A DNA stretch of 22,250 nt from Irineochytrium annulatum (Eukaryota > Chytridiomycota > Chytridiomycetes > Chytridiales > Chytridiaceae): NCBI GenBank assembly GCA_027600665.1, contig JADGJL010000407.1, forward strand, positions 1-22,250. Reading direction: 5' to 3'. The position numbers and the translations under genes were made by a program. Shown here piece by piece: positions 1 to 10,868 of this stretch; within the stretch, counting starts at the first letter, position 1, and each line of letters begins with the position of its first letter. The notes under the pieces are model-generated. The model saw only the letters and a program-made list of their open reading frames with translations. It made no database searches and was not told the DNA's origin.

Positions 1-2
1 GT

Positions 3-551
3 TTGGGCCGTCGGCGGGGTCTCAACGATGTTAGTGGGATGGAGTATGTTAGAAACCATACTCGAGGAGAATCAGCCAAAAGGATTAGAGAGGTGACACG
101 CTTTCAAGCGTTTCGCGATGGCACGGCGGAATTGAAGGTGACGAAGCGACGTTGTATCACCATATTTAAAAAACAGGTACGCTTGTGCTATATCTTCGGA
201 TTATACTAACCTTTCACCTAGGTGCAACTAAAGAAGGCTCAATGGGCCTTGTCGGGTGGCGACAAGATTAAAATTCGTATCCGCGTCGACCCCGACTCCG
301 GCTCCCAGCTTTTAACCGACGCGGATGGTCATCCGTGCAGCCGCATTTCCGTCGAGATCATTGACAAAGGATTTTTAAATTTAGCGCAGGATAGCCAAGA
401 CGATTTGGAGAAGTGGCGAGAATGGGGACACCACGTGCTGGCGTTGGATGCTGCGATCAAACCGGAAACCGCTAACGGAGGTTCTGGCGGACGGCCCGTG
501 CCAGAAGGCGCCGAAGGTGAAGTTGCATTGCGGTCAGCAATGTTAAGCTAA
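3..551 (+). CDS. Unrecognised protein, 3' part of a spliced gene (5' end outside window)
   Basis: The reading frame is open from the left edge. Exon 3-176 ends at CAG before a GTACGC donor; the intron is 177-221, with a TACTAAC branch site and CACCTAG acceptor; the next exon is 222-551 and starts in phase 0. The visible 167 residues are basic at the start (KVTKRRCITIFKKQ), then have a beta-rich stretch (GDKIKIRIRVDPDSG), an acidic helical stretch (SQDDLEKWREW) and a Gly/Pro-rich tail. I recognise no family. The splice signals and the open frame across the junction support a real gene. The stop at 549-551 may not be the original end: a good donor/acceptor pair at 571-623 leads, in the same frame, to another open stretch ending at 832. 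A weaker donor at about 517 (GTGAAG) would bypass the stop and join the same acceptor in phase. Confidence 0.55.
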
Positions 552-1284
552 GCGCGTGAGATGCATCAAGGTGAGCTTTATTCTTACCCTCTGTTTGCTT
601 CATGTAATGCTAGTCTGGTTTAGTGTGGAGGGTCCCCGCAGGGGTTTCCACGATTGAGAAACTCGTCTTGGCTTGTCAGCTACATGGTTCGGTTTCCCAG
701 CAAGGACCGCCACTTCCTCAGCAAGGATCATTTAGGCAGCTGGAAGAATTCTACGCCCCTAATCCCGCCCATGATGCGGCCGACGAGGTGGATAGACGCC
801 GCCAGGCCGTGTTCGATGCAGAGTACGACTGACGCTTAGCTGCGCCCTCTTGTCAAAACAATACTCAACTCCTGCAGCAATATACCTGCAGCAACATAGA
901 ATCTCGTGTGATGATGTCGTTATCATGCAGCTCCTCAATTTCAGGCTCGACCCGTCGGTCCAAAAAAAGAAGCCCCGTTAGCGCACTAAAAATTTTTATG
1001 TTGTTGGCTAAAAATCGTTGAGGATTTAACAAACCGTCGTATTTCCGTAGCCTTGATCCGGGGCGCTGCCCGCCAGATCCTTAGCCGTCAGCCCGCTAAC
1101 GTTTTTCTTTAACCCCTTATGTTGTGATGTGTTTTAAGTACCGTTAAAAGCGTTGATTGACAACTTGTAAAAAAATAAAAAAAAAATTTATGAAAAAAAA
1201 AAACAAAGAAAAACAATAATTAGTAATTTTGCAGTAATTGGAAAGACGCGCTTTTCTGCGGTCAAACTTCGGACAGCAGCATTG
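552..1284. other. Intergenic region with possible extra exon and A-rich promoter tract
   Basis: 624-832 is open in the frame that would continue the preceding gene if 571-623 is spliced out, so it may be a terminal exon or 3' UTR. A CTGCAGCAA motif occurs twice at about 872-896. From about 1168 to 1224 the sequence is almost pure A with some T, about 60 nt upstream of the phosphatase start codon; it looks like a poly(dA:dT) nucleosome-depleted promoter element. I see no RNA gene. Confidence 0.4.
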
Positions 1285-2205
1285 ATGACGGCGGCGAGGA
1301 TAATCGTCCCGCTCGCGGGCCGCTCCCTCAGCCTTAGCCCCATCGGGCTCAGGCCCCTTTTCTCACTCCGACCGTCGCGATCTTTCCAGCACTGGCCATC
1401 CGGCGCTCCAGCCCGCGCTGCCTCGCCGAGGCCATTTCTGCCTGCATCTCCAAATTACATCCGGACCCTCAGGACGAGGTCCAAGCGTGCCCCGGACACC
1501 CTCACCGCGACAGCCCCTCGAAAGGATTGGCCACTCCCCCCGCCGGCGCTCTCAGACGTCGGGAAGAAGCTTCTCGTGCTGGACCTGGACGAGACGCTCG
1601 TGCACTCCAAGATCGTGGCCGCACCCGCGGACCTCGACGAGAAGATCGTGGCGGAGGTGATGGACCGCTGGAACTCGAGCGGAAACGCGGCCGTGTTCCT
1701 GTTGCCCGACGACGACGACTGCGAGGGCAAGAGCGTGAGCGCCGCCGTACGCGAGCTGGCGCTCGTCCGCAAAAGACCCGGGTTGAGTGACTTTTTGCGG
1801 AGGATCGGCGACCGATTCGAGGTTGTCGTCTTCACGGCCGGCATGCGCGTGTACGCGGACCCCACCTTGGACGCGATCGACAAGGGCGGCGTCATCAGGC
1901 ATCGGCTGTTCCGGGATTCCTGCAACGACGGGGACTACGCTAAGGATCTCACGCGGCTGGGCAGGGACCTAAAGGACGTGATCATCGTCGATAACAGCCC
2001 GTGGGCGTTCAGGCTGCAGCCGGAGAACGCGATCCTAATCGAGAGTTGGTACGACGACCCCAATGACACGGCGCTAGGGCAGGTCGCACCCTTCTTGGAG
2101 GAGCTAGCGGCGGCCGAGGATGTGCGAACGGCGCTAGCGGGGCAGCTGGAGAAGGTTTGGGGGAATAATTTAAGAAAGCGGACGTTTATTGAGGTGGTTC
2201 GATAA
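1285..2205 (+). CDS. SCP/NIF-family HAD phosphatase with presequence-like N-terminus
   Basis: Intronless, 306 residues, from the ATG at 1285 (the codon before it is TTG). HAD motif I DLDETLVHS is at residues 100-108 (D100 nucleophile, D102 acid/base). The KRPG segment is at 163-166, motif II VVFTAG at 181-186 (T184), and the motif III region VDNSP at 235-239 (D236, N237). RLFRDSC and KDLTRLGRDLKDV are typical of small CTD phosphatases and Dullard/NIF proteins. These remove phosphate from Ser/Thr, for example in the RNA polymerase II tail; the substrate here is unknown. About 80 residues precede the domain. They are rich in Arg, Ser, Ala and Pro and lack acidic residues until about position 71, like a mitochondrial presequence. 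TIM50 is a relative, but no membrane helix follows the presequence and both catalytic Asp are present, so SCP-like is preferred. An acidic insertion (PDDDDCEG) precedes KRPG. Confidence 0.85.
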   Translation: MTAARIIVPLAGRSLSLSPIGLRPLFSLRPSRSFQHWPSGAPARAASPRPFLPASPNYIRTLRTRSKRAPDTLTATAPRKDWPLPPPALSDVGKKLLVLDLDETLVHSKIVAAPADLDEKIVAEVMDRWNSSGNAAVFLLPDDDDCEGKSVSAAVRELALVRKRPGLSDFLRRIGDRFEVVVFTAGMRVYADPTLDAIDKGGVIRHRLFRDSCNDGDYAKDLTRLGRDLKDVIIVDNSPWAFRLQPENAILIESWYDDPNDTALGQVAPFLEELAAAEDVRTALAGQLEKVWGNNLRKRTFIEVVR

Positions 2206-2632
2206 GGTTCTTTTGGAGCTGAGCATAGGCTGGGTGTGTTACCGTTACTTGTAGCTAGAGTTTGCATGAGTTTTCCCTATTTGCCAATTATAATCCGGCA
2301 TTACAATGTCATGGTCCACTTATTACATCGGACAGCGTTTCTGGCCTGAATGGCAGCGGATTGAATATCAATGGTGCACCTGCAAGCGACATGCTCCCAC
2401 CGATGTTTGTTTGAATGATTAGTTGTATGTTGATCACATACATAATAAGTGACTTTCTTTAGCGACGACCTCTCTATCACAGCAGCTGCTTCCGCTTTTG
2501 GGCCCATAGTGGACTAACGGCTTGAGGTATTCTGTAGAGGAACTCGCATAAATCCCCAATTTCTCGACAACTAATACTCTTCCTCCACCCGTTCTTCGCC
2601 TCTCGTTTACTCATCGTCTCACAGAGCAAGCA
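2206..2632. other. Intergenic region, nothing recognised
   Basis: 3' flank of the phosphatase gene and 5' flank of the next gene. The last 130 nt are pyrimidine-rich on the plus strand, as in fungal promoters and leaders. No credible coding region or RNA gene was seen. Confidence 0.4.
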
Positions 2633-3554
2633 ATGGCCAACGGTGAGTGGGCCGAGGTGGTCATTTCGTCGAAGCGGAGCGTCGGGGCGACGCGGTTGTG
2701 ATTCTCGCAAGTAGGCGCGTCAGGCCGACGACGAGGACGGGAAGGTGCCGGCCATGGCGAGGGATTGCGAGTGCGACTGCGGCGGGTTCAAAGCAGCTTG
2801 CCACGTCTGCGGGGCCGCTCGTTGTCGCTGGCGGATGGCTCTGGTGATCCCGCAGAATCCTCCACACTTCACCTCCTTCTTGCATGTACTGACCTTCCTT
2901 ACCTGTGTCTTCCTACCTGCAATGTCGTTCTTACGCAGAAACCGTCGACTCTCACGTCCCCAAGCCCTTGTCGCCGCAGGAGGCCCAGCGTGCCGCCAAG
3001 GCCGCTGCCGGCGCAGCCAAGGACATGATGCACCCGAACAGCAACTACCCTTTCTACTCGCAGACGCTGGCCAACTCCCTCGGCGCTCGCTCCCCCATGG
3101 CCCAGTACACTTTCTACGTATATGCTCTTTTTTTTTTTTTTTTTACGTTTTTGTCTTTCCAGACTTGCAAGGGACTCATTTGCTCGTTACTTTCTAGGCG
3201 GCCTTGCTTGGCGGCCTTGGCTTTACGGGCAGGCAGTTCTACCGCTCGCACCACGTTCGTTGTGGCTCTCTTCTTGGATTGTTCGCGTATAAAAACTCAC
3301 ATTACCCTGCAGCTCCTTAAGGCTGTCAGGTTCAAGCCACAGACAAAGGAGTACATCCACCACCTGCACCAAGCTAACGCCAGCGAGGTCGACGCCGCGG
3401 ACGCCATCAAGGTCGCCGAGGTGAGCACTCGTTTGAGTCCATGGCACTAACTTTCTCCCTTTGTCTCAAGAACTGGCGTATGTCGGGCCTCATGTACGGC
3501 TGCGGTCCCCCGGCCCTTATCCTAGCATTCCTTCTGATGACGAAGGGTCACTGA
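2633..3554 (+). CDS. Small two-helix membrane protein of unknown family (five exons)
   Basis: Proposed exons: 2633-2642, 2939-3117, 3198-3254, 3313-3420 and 3471-3554, giving 145 residues. All introns have GT...AG ends, and phases match at every junction. Branch-like TACTGAC lies in intron 1 and CACTAAC in intron 4. The first exon codes only for MAN plus one base, and intron 1 (296 nt) is the longest in the window. The protein has an Ala-rich polar N-terminus (QRAAKAAAGAAK), a motif HPNSNYPFYSQTLA, and a hydrophobic segment around residues 60-75 (YTFYAALLGGLGF). A charged middle follows (YIHHLHQANASEVDAADAIKVAE). A second hydrophobic segment, GLMYGCGPPALILAFLLM, precedes the C-terminal TKGH. 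I do not recognise the family; an organelle or ER membrane protein is plausible. Intron 2 contains a T17 run at 3128-3144. Confidence 0.65.
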
Positions 3555-4188
3555 GGTTCTGGTAGCAAGCTCAAAACTTGCCGACACACTCCGAGCACCA
3601 TTTGGTTTACATGAGCTCGACCTTCCTCATTGTATATTTTAATTCGTCTTTCTTGCTTGTTTTTGTTTCCTGAGCGGAAAGGTTGCGTGTATAAATTTGC
3701 ATGAATTCGCGGATATGTGTGGGGGATAAAGCGGGAAGACGATGTTTTTAAGGCGCGATAACGGTTTAAAACAAAAATGAAGTACAGCATATGTTTCCCG
3801 CAAATCTTTGAAAAATGGGTAAGAATGGGTCACTTGTCTGTCATGCTTTGGTAGATGAAAAGACACTTTTGAAAGATTGGACACTGGGAGGTTCTATTAG
3901 CCGGGCTCTCATGGAATAAATCGCGTATGAAAAGTCCCCGTGTCAGAAAAATTCGTCCATCTGTAATGTCCACGCACAGCGTGAGAACCAAGTTGTTTGA
4001 AAGTAAATTGACTGAAGGGATGCAAATGTGATGACCTTCTCACGAGATGCATTATGTATTGAAATCTTCAGGTGAGCTTACTATTCGCCGATATTCGTGT
4101 TCAACAGTGCCTCGCTTTCACGAACCTCCCCGCCACCCTATCGACCGCACACAACGTCGCCTCTATCCCCTCGTGCGGTTGCCTCTCA
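3555..4188. other. Intergenic region between convergent genes
   Basis: Lies between the stop of the small membrane protein gene (plus) and the stop of the AhpD-like gene (minus), so it should hold both 3' UTRs and terminators. It is AT-richer than the flanking exons. Short ORFs here show no recognisable sequence. Confidence 0.4.
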
Positions 4189-5269
4189 CTAAAGACTGCT
4201 CTCCTTCACGCCCATATACCTCCCCGCAACCACATCGGCCAGTACCACCATCGCCTCGACCTGCTCCGCCGTCGCGCCGTGCCTCCTGGACCCCCTCCTG
4301 TGGCTCTCGACCTGCTTCTCCACCTCCCCTCCGATCACCCTCAGTCCGGCCACCATGACGAGCTCGGTCTCGAACGCGTTCAAGGTGTGGGTCTCGGCCA
4401 GGACGGCGCCGTACTCGGCCTCGATAGCCGGCATGAGAGACGGGTGGAGGAGGGTGAGGATGCCGACCAGCTTGGGGGCGACGGTGGAGTAGATGGAAGT
4501 GAAGAAGGTGCGACCTGGGAGATCAATGCACAAGGTAATGATTTAAAATGGTGTGGAAGACATCTCGCGTCAACCAACCGCGTTCGAGGATTTCGGGTTC
4601 TGTTAGCTTTGGCGCTGAAGGGAGGGCGTCGAGTTTTGTCAGGAGGTCGGGCCGGTGGTCGGAGAGAACAGAACGGAAGGATGTGAGAGAGTTAATGACT
4701 CGCGGGATGCCGACGATGGTTCCAGACTGTGAGAGTTGAGTGAGCGGAAAATCAGCAATAGCAGGTGGGAAAGGGCCGGAAGCAGCATCGAACGTAAGCG
4801 AAATCAAATGCTGACTTTAAACACGGCTTCTCTGGCTCGACTGAGGTACTCTACCGCGACATTGTCGTCGGAAACGGCTTTCAGGTGATGAATCGCTGCA
4901 GGACCGACCTCGGCGGAGCGATTTGCGGAGGTTAAGGCGACACACTATTCACAACGTTGTCAGTAAATCATTCGATCACGAGCCCATAAGGATTCCTCGG
5001 GCCCTCACCCTTCCTACGCCGAACTCACGAGGGCCACATGAAGCAGATCCGCGGGGATGACACCCCCGACGGCCGGATTGGATTCCAGGAAGGCGATCAT
5101 GTCGGAGCTCATTTGAGGCGTAATGGGGCGAGACTTTGACGGCCCAGCTCCTTGACTATAGCTTTAGTTACTGAATGGGACGTTTGGGTTGCTACTCGAC
5201 GTGATGTTCGCGATCTGCGTGATTACCGTGGATTTTCCACGCGAGCCGCGAAATGGGCCTCGTCCTCAT
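4189..5269 (-). CDS. AhpD/carboxymuconolactone-decarboxylase-like protein (five exons)
   Basis: Minus-strand exons: 5269-5227, 5150-5029, 4944-4816, 4726-4579 and 4514-4189, giving 255 residues. Phases agree at all junctions; intron 1 has a TAACTAA branch site and intron 2 a TACTGAC. The N-terminus MRTRPISRLAWKIHG is basic and presequence-like. The middle is helical. The C-terminal 110 residues resemble the fungal branch of the AhpD-like/CMD superfamily: a GRTFFTSIY segment, then HTLNAFETELVMVAGL, then a helix with HRRGSRRHGATAEQVEAM. The CxxC and nearby His of peroxidase-active AhpD are absent, so redox activity is not predicted. The start is uncertain. An upstream minus-strand ATG at 5466 opens 39 codons ending at a GTAAGA donor (5349). 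It could reach exon 2 through an exon at about 5315-5227 and the alternative acceptor TATAG (exon from 5155), also in phase. Confidence 0.65.
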
Positions 5270-5921
5270 CTCGGTCGATTCCGTCGCCGATCGGCGATAT
5301 TGAAAAGTGGGCGGTCTGACGGGTGAAGGCTGAAGGAAGTAAATCTTACATGTCGGGCGACTGCTGTCACCGCGAAGCCGTCTCGTCTGAAGCCTTCATA
5401 TGTCGCATCGGCCTTCGGGATGGGCAACGTCAAGTTCCTCCCTTCGAAGACCTCTCCTCGCTCCATCAATATATCTCCCTCCCACCCCGCTTCTCCCCCT
5501 AGTCAACACCTCACCCAACTACCGTCCTCACCTGCCTTTCCCTCATTCAACACCTCTCGCCCTTACGTTGTCGCTATCGTACCAGCAACGACCTCATCTT
5601 CGTCTCGGCATCCCACCTCACAACTGTCCCATACCCAAGCTCGCGGTCCAGATTTCCTCTGAAGTCGCTCCATCTCATCAGGAGCCGCCTCCCCTCGACC
5701 GTCCTCTCGTTCTGGGAAGTCCCTGAGGTATTTTGGGGTTGTGAGGCCGATTAAGTTTGACTTCTCGCTAATGTGACCCTCCGTTCATCAGGCGTCACCG
5801 ACCGCGCGCGTCCCCAACCTTGGCTCCGTCCGCCCCATCGGATCCCTACATTTCTCTCGCTGATCTCGTCGCTGAACCGTAGCGTGATCTTCATCCCTTC
5901 CCGCCACCGCCACACACCAGC
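5270..5921. promoter_or_regulatory. Divergent intergenic region (AhpD-like / FAM72 promoters)
   Basis: The two flanking genes are transcribed away from this segment, so it should hold both promoters. The plus strand is strongly pyrimidine-rich from about 5460 to 5920. TCAACACCTC is repeated at 5503-5512 and 5547-5556, a possible protein-binding repeat. An alternative first exon of the minus-strand gene may occupy 5350-5466. Confidence 0.35.
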
Positions 5922-7056
<1,135 letters not shown>

Positions 7057-8489
7057 GCACGCCACCAAGTTAGGCACACACGTACACTTCCACACAAGAT
7101 TCGACTTTCATAAAAACCCTCATAATACCCGTGGAATCCCTCTCCTTTAACACAACACCTCTTCTCTCCACCAACATCATCACCATACAAGAAAGCTCAA
7201 CAATCCATCGACAGACCTTAAGCATCTTTGCTTCTACTCTGTTCTTCATCTACGGTAGCTTCGGCTGTTTGGGTGTTGAAGCAGTGTTCACACTGCTCAG
7301 GTTTTCCTTGGCGACACTGTTTCTCTCGACTCTTTGCTTTAATTTCGTTGGGTTCTCTTTCCAATCTATCATGATCGAATGCTCGCATTCACGACCTCTA
7401 TTCTCGATTTTCTCTCATTCACTTGTTGGGTAGGCGAAGGAAAGCCTAGATGTGGGGAGAGGCTTCCACGACGGGCGGAGCAATGCTCATCACTGAACTG
7501 GGCTGAGCTATTAGACGTTGACATTTGGGTTGTTGCTATCGACGGAACAATAACGAACTTAAACAGTAGATAAATATAGAATATGACAGGCACTTGGGAA
7601 ATTAATTTCTATTGCATCTTGCGCGGGCAACGTCGGAACTTTCATTTTTGGAGATAGACAACATATCATCAGGCCATTACATCCTGCAAAAATGGCGACC
7701 ACTTAAGAGAACGTACTGTAATGAATCCGTTACACGAGTTACACTATAATCATAGGGAGCATCGCAGCTAGGTCTCCCCGTATTGCTGGAAAAGCTTAAC
7801 CTCGTAACAGGGAATGCCGCAAATCGACCAATATCCCTTATATCCTCGCATCTAAGCACTTTTTATCGAATGCCCTTTGTAAGCTGCATGGTCAGCCATT
7901 CGAACCACTCGACATAGCAACTCGTGTACTTTGCAGAGGCCTCACCATCGATTGATCTCCAAAAGTAGACGCAATTAACCGCTCCTCGCAGATGCGGATT
8001 AAGGAAGGCGCTCACTTGCAGCTCCGACGCCATCATAGCTCAGCATTAAGTGTCTTCCGATGGGGCGCCGTTACGCCCGCGGACCGCTCTCATGGTCCTC
8101 AGCATCCTTTTGAAGTTCGTTCAGCATGCCACTTGACAAATCAGCCTTCCGGGCAGTGCGATACGGCCGCCAGCCGTCCGGGGATTGAGCTGTTGGATCA
8201 CGCAGGCAAGGAAGGTGCTCGTCAAAACGCATCGCGCCCTCTTCGTTGCAGTGGAAAGATGCCCTCTCTGCCCAAGTTCCAACAGACAGATTTTGCAGCA
8301 AACTCAGGTCATGCCGCTCTTTCGTTAGTTTCATCAATATAGAAGGACCTACAGAAGGAGTAGGCGAAAGCGGGATTAGCGCTATCTAATGGAAAATGGT
8401 CTGCCTTCGTCCCTTTGGGACCCACTGTCGCATAATTTCGACCAGTTTCAAGCCGCGTCCCCTCACTATCTCGCCTCGCACCGCGCACG
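7057..8489. other. Long intergenic region, no gene recognised
   Basis: About 1.4 kb between FAM72 and the SAMHD1 homologue. The first 400 nt are T- and C-rich on the plus strand and probably hold the FAM72 3' UTR. An ATG-initiated ORF at 7992-8342 (116 codons, plus) and an overlapping minus ORF at 8071-8337 are open, but neither resembles a known family. The final 100 nt form the SAMHD1 5' flank. Confidence 0.35.
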
Positions 8490-10868
8490 ATGGGGACGGA
8501 GACGTGCAAGGTCCCGTTCCAGGACCTGGAGCACCCTGCGCTGCTGCGCATCGTTGAACTTCATTCCGACATCACCTTTCCCAGGCTGAAAGCTTTGGCG
8601 GAAAAGGAGAACTTCGTCATGAGATACTTGGGTGGGAATGACATGGTCGCCGTGGAGACTGAGGAGGATTTTGCTGTGATGCTGGACTACGCTGCGACGG
8701 CAGCAGGGGCACATTGGCCGGTGCGGGGAAAGGTAATAAACGTTCTTTTGCAGATGAGCGCTGATTTATGCTGCCTCGCTAATTTCTCCTTTTGCAACGA
8801 TGATTAGGCGATTAAAGATCCTGTGCATGGGCTCATTCTACTTGATGACAAATGCTGGGAATTTATTGATACGGAACAGTTCCAGAGGTGTGATATTTAT
8901 GCATGTTCTTTAGGTTTTTGGGCTCGCGCAGCTTTTTGGTTGACCTAGCTATTGTACGGACTTAAGTTGGTGCTGACGCCTTTTGCTATATCAGATTGCG
9001 GGAACTAAAGCAGTTGGGGTCGGCGTACCGCGTCTACACCGGTGAGTCAATTTTGTCAACGATTATGGAAGCGTGCCGTTGCTAAATTAAGTCCATGAAT
9101 TCAGGTGCCAGCCATAACCGATTTGAGCATTCTCTCGGCGTGTGCTATCTCGCTGGCCAATTTATTCGAGGCCTTCGCGACCGTCAGCAAAACGAGCTTC
9201 GAATCACTAAGAGGGACGTCCGGTGCGTCGAGCTGGCGGGTCTCCTTCACGATATCGGCCATGGCCCTTTCTCGCACGTGTTCGACAATGAGTTTATAAA
9301 GAAGGCGCGGCCGGAGCTGCAGGGCTGGTCCCACGAGCAGATGTCTATCAAGATGATTGAGCATATGATTGAGGACAACGGGATCGATATTCCGCGAAAG
9401 GATGTCGACTTCATCCAGGACATGATAATGGGGAAGCCGAGGGAGGGTTTTGGGAAGGAAGGTGACCGCAGGCACTTCTTCTACGAGATCGTGAACAATA
9501 AGTCGACGGAGGTGGACGTCGACAAGTTCGATTACATTCTGCGGGATTCGTTCTGTACGGGGGTCAAATCTTGTAATGACTTCTTCGAGCGGGCGTGCTC
9601 GTCCTCGCGGGTGATCGATAATCGGGTGGTTTTCAATTCAAAGGAAGATTTCAACTTTCATGAAGTAAGTCTCTTGACGCGTTCTCTTCTGGTTTGAAAT
9701 AGCATTCTAATTTCCATGGGAAGCTTTTCTCGACTCGTTTCAATCTCTTCAAGAAAGTTTACACCCACCGGGCCGTGAAGGCCATTGATTATATGATTGT
9801 CGATGCGCTGCTTGCCGCCGACAAATTCTTTGGCATCTCCGCAGCCGTTGACGACCCCGCGAAATACACCTACCTAACCGACGGCATCATTAATCGGATC
9901 AAGGCGACGGACGTCGACAACTTGCAGAAGTCGGATGCCGAAGCTGCCCACGCAATCAGGACGTCACAGGCCATTTTGAAGAGGATCTCGAAGAGAAATC
10001 TCTACTGCTTCGTGGACCAGGTTGTGATACCCCCGACGGCCGAGCGGTGCGGCAAAATCTACGAAAATGTGCATGATGAGGTGAAGCAGGTAGAGGCCTT
10101 GAAGACGCTGCTGGACGTGAAGAGGAGGCCACCGCCCGAGTCGACGGACAACGACGCGGATTATACGAGGATTCCCGACGAGGATCTGGTGCTAGAGGTT
10201 TTGAAGATCAACCACTGCAACAAGAACAAGGATCCACTCCTGCGGTTACGCTATTACTCTCGGAAGTCGGCAGGGGCGGGGATTATTCGAATCCCACCGG
10301 ACCAGACCTCGTCGCTACGGCCGAAGCACTTTCAAGAACTGAGCTTGCGGCTGTTTGTAAAAAGTGCGCAATCGAAGTCTCTTTCGTACACTCCTTTTCA
10401 CATCTAACTACAGACTCAGACCAGGACCATCACGCTGCGGCGTTTCGTCTCTTTGAAAACTTTTTAAAAGAGTACGGCGCGGGATTTGGCCTCGACATTG
10501 AGCGACTTAGGGACGAGCCTCTCCGTGCGTTCGAGCGCGAGCTTGAGAACGCCGAGGACGAGGACGAGTCCACCTCCGAGGAAGTGATGACCGACCTGCT
10601 CAAACGAACGAGCTCGCTCGAGTCTAACGGCACTTCCACGAGTCCGTTCAGCGAGCAGATGGAGACGGATCGGACGCCGGATAGGGGCCCGACGAGGGTC
10701 GCGCAGCCTTCGACGGCACAGAAGGTTCTTATGTCGAACAAACATACGCCCGTAAAGAGCCCGGCGAGGAAGCGGAACGTTGCTGTCGCTACGCCGTTCG
10801 ATGAGGAGTGCGCTGGGGGTATGGTGGATGGGTCGCCGGTTAGCAAGAAGAGGAAGCATGTTGGATAG
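8490..10868 (+). CDS. SAMHD1: SAMHD1-type dNTP triphosphohydrolase with N-terminal PB1-like domain
   Basis: Exons 8490-8732, 8808-8887, 8995-9041, 9105-9664, 9724-10363 and 10414-10868 give 674 residues; every junction is GT...AG and in phase. Residues about 5-70 look like a PB1 domain: strand CKVPFQ, helix TFPRLKALAEKE, then a YLGGNDMVAVETEEDF segment in place of the OPCA motif. From residue 85 the protein matches SAMHD1. The GTP-site segment IDTEQFQRLRELKQLG keeps equivalents of human D137, Q142, R145 and Q149. The HD active site is H132 (in RFEHSLG), H172-D173, H176, H200-E201 and D263-K264 with Y267. The family hydrolyses dNTPs to deoxynucleoside plus triphosphate as a nucleotide-activated tetramer. 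The C-terminal 150 residues look disordered, with S/T-P-x-K/R sites (T635, S639) and a basic KKRK near the end, suggesting nuclear location. For exon 5, acceptor GGGAAG fits the family better than AAATAG. Confidence 0.92.

Noticed and set aside
1285..2205. TIM50 assignment
   Set aside because: No transmembrane segment after the presequence-like region, and the domain motifs are closer to SCP/Dullard phosphatases.
7992..8342. 116-codon ATG ORF upstream of SAMHD1
   Set aside because: No recognisable family, overlapped by an equally long antisense frame, and no splice or composition support.
8490..8732. SAM domain at the N-terminus, as in vertebrate SAMHD1
   Set aside because: The segment has strand-helix-strand character and an OPCA-like stretch, not the five-helix SAM pattern.
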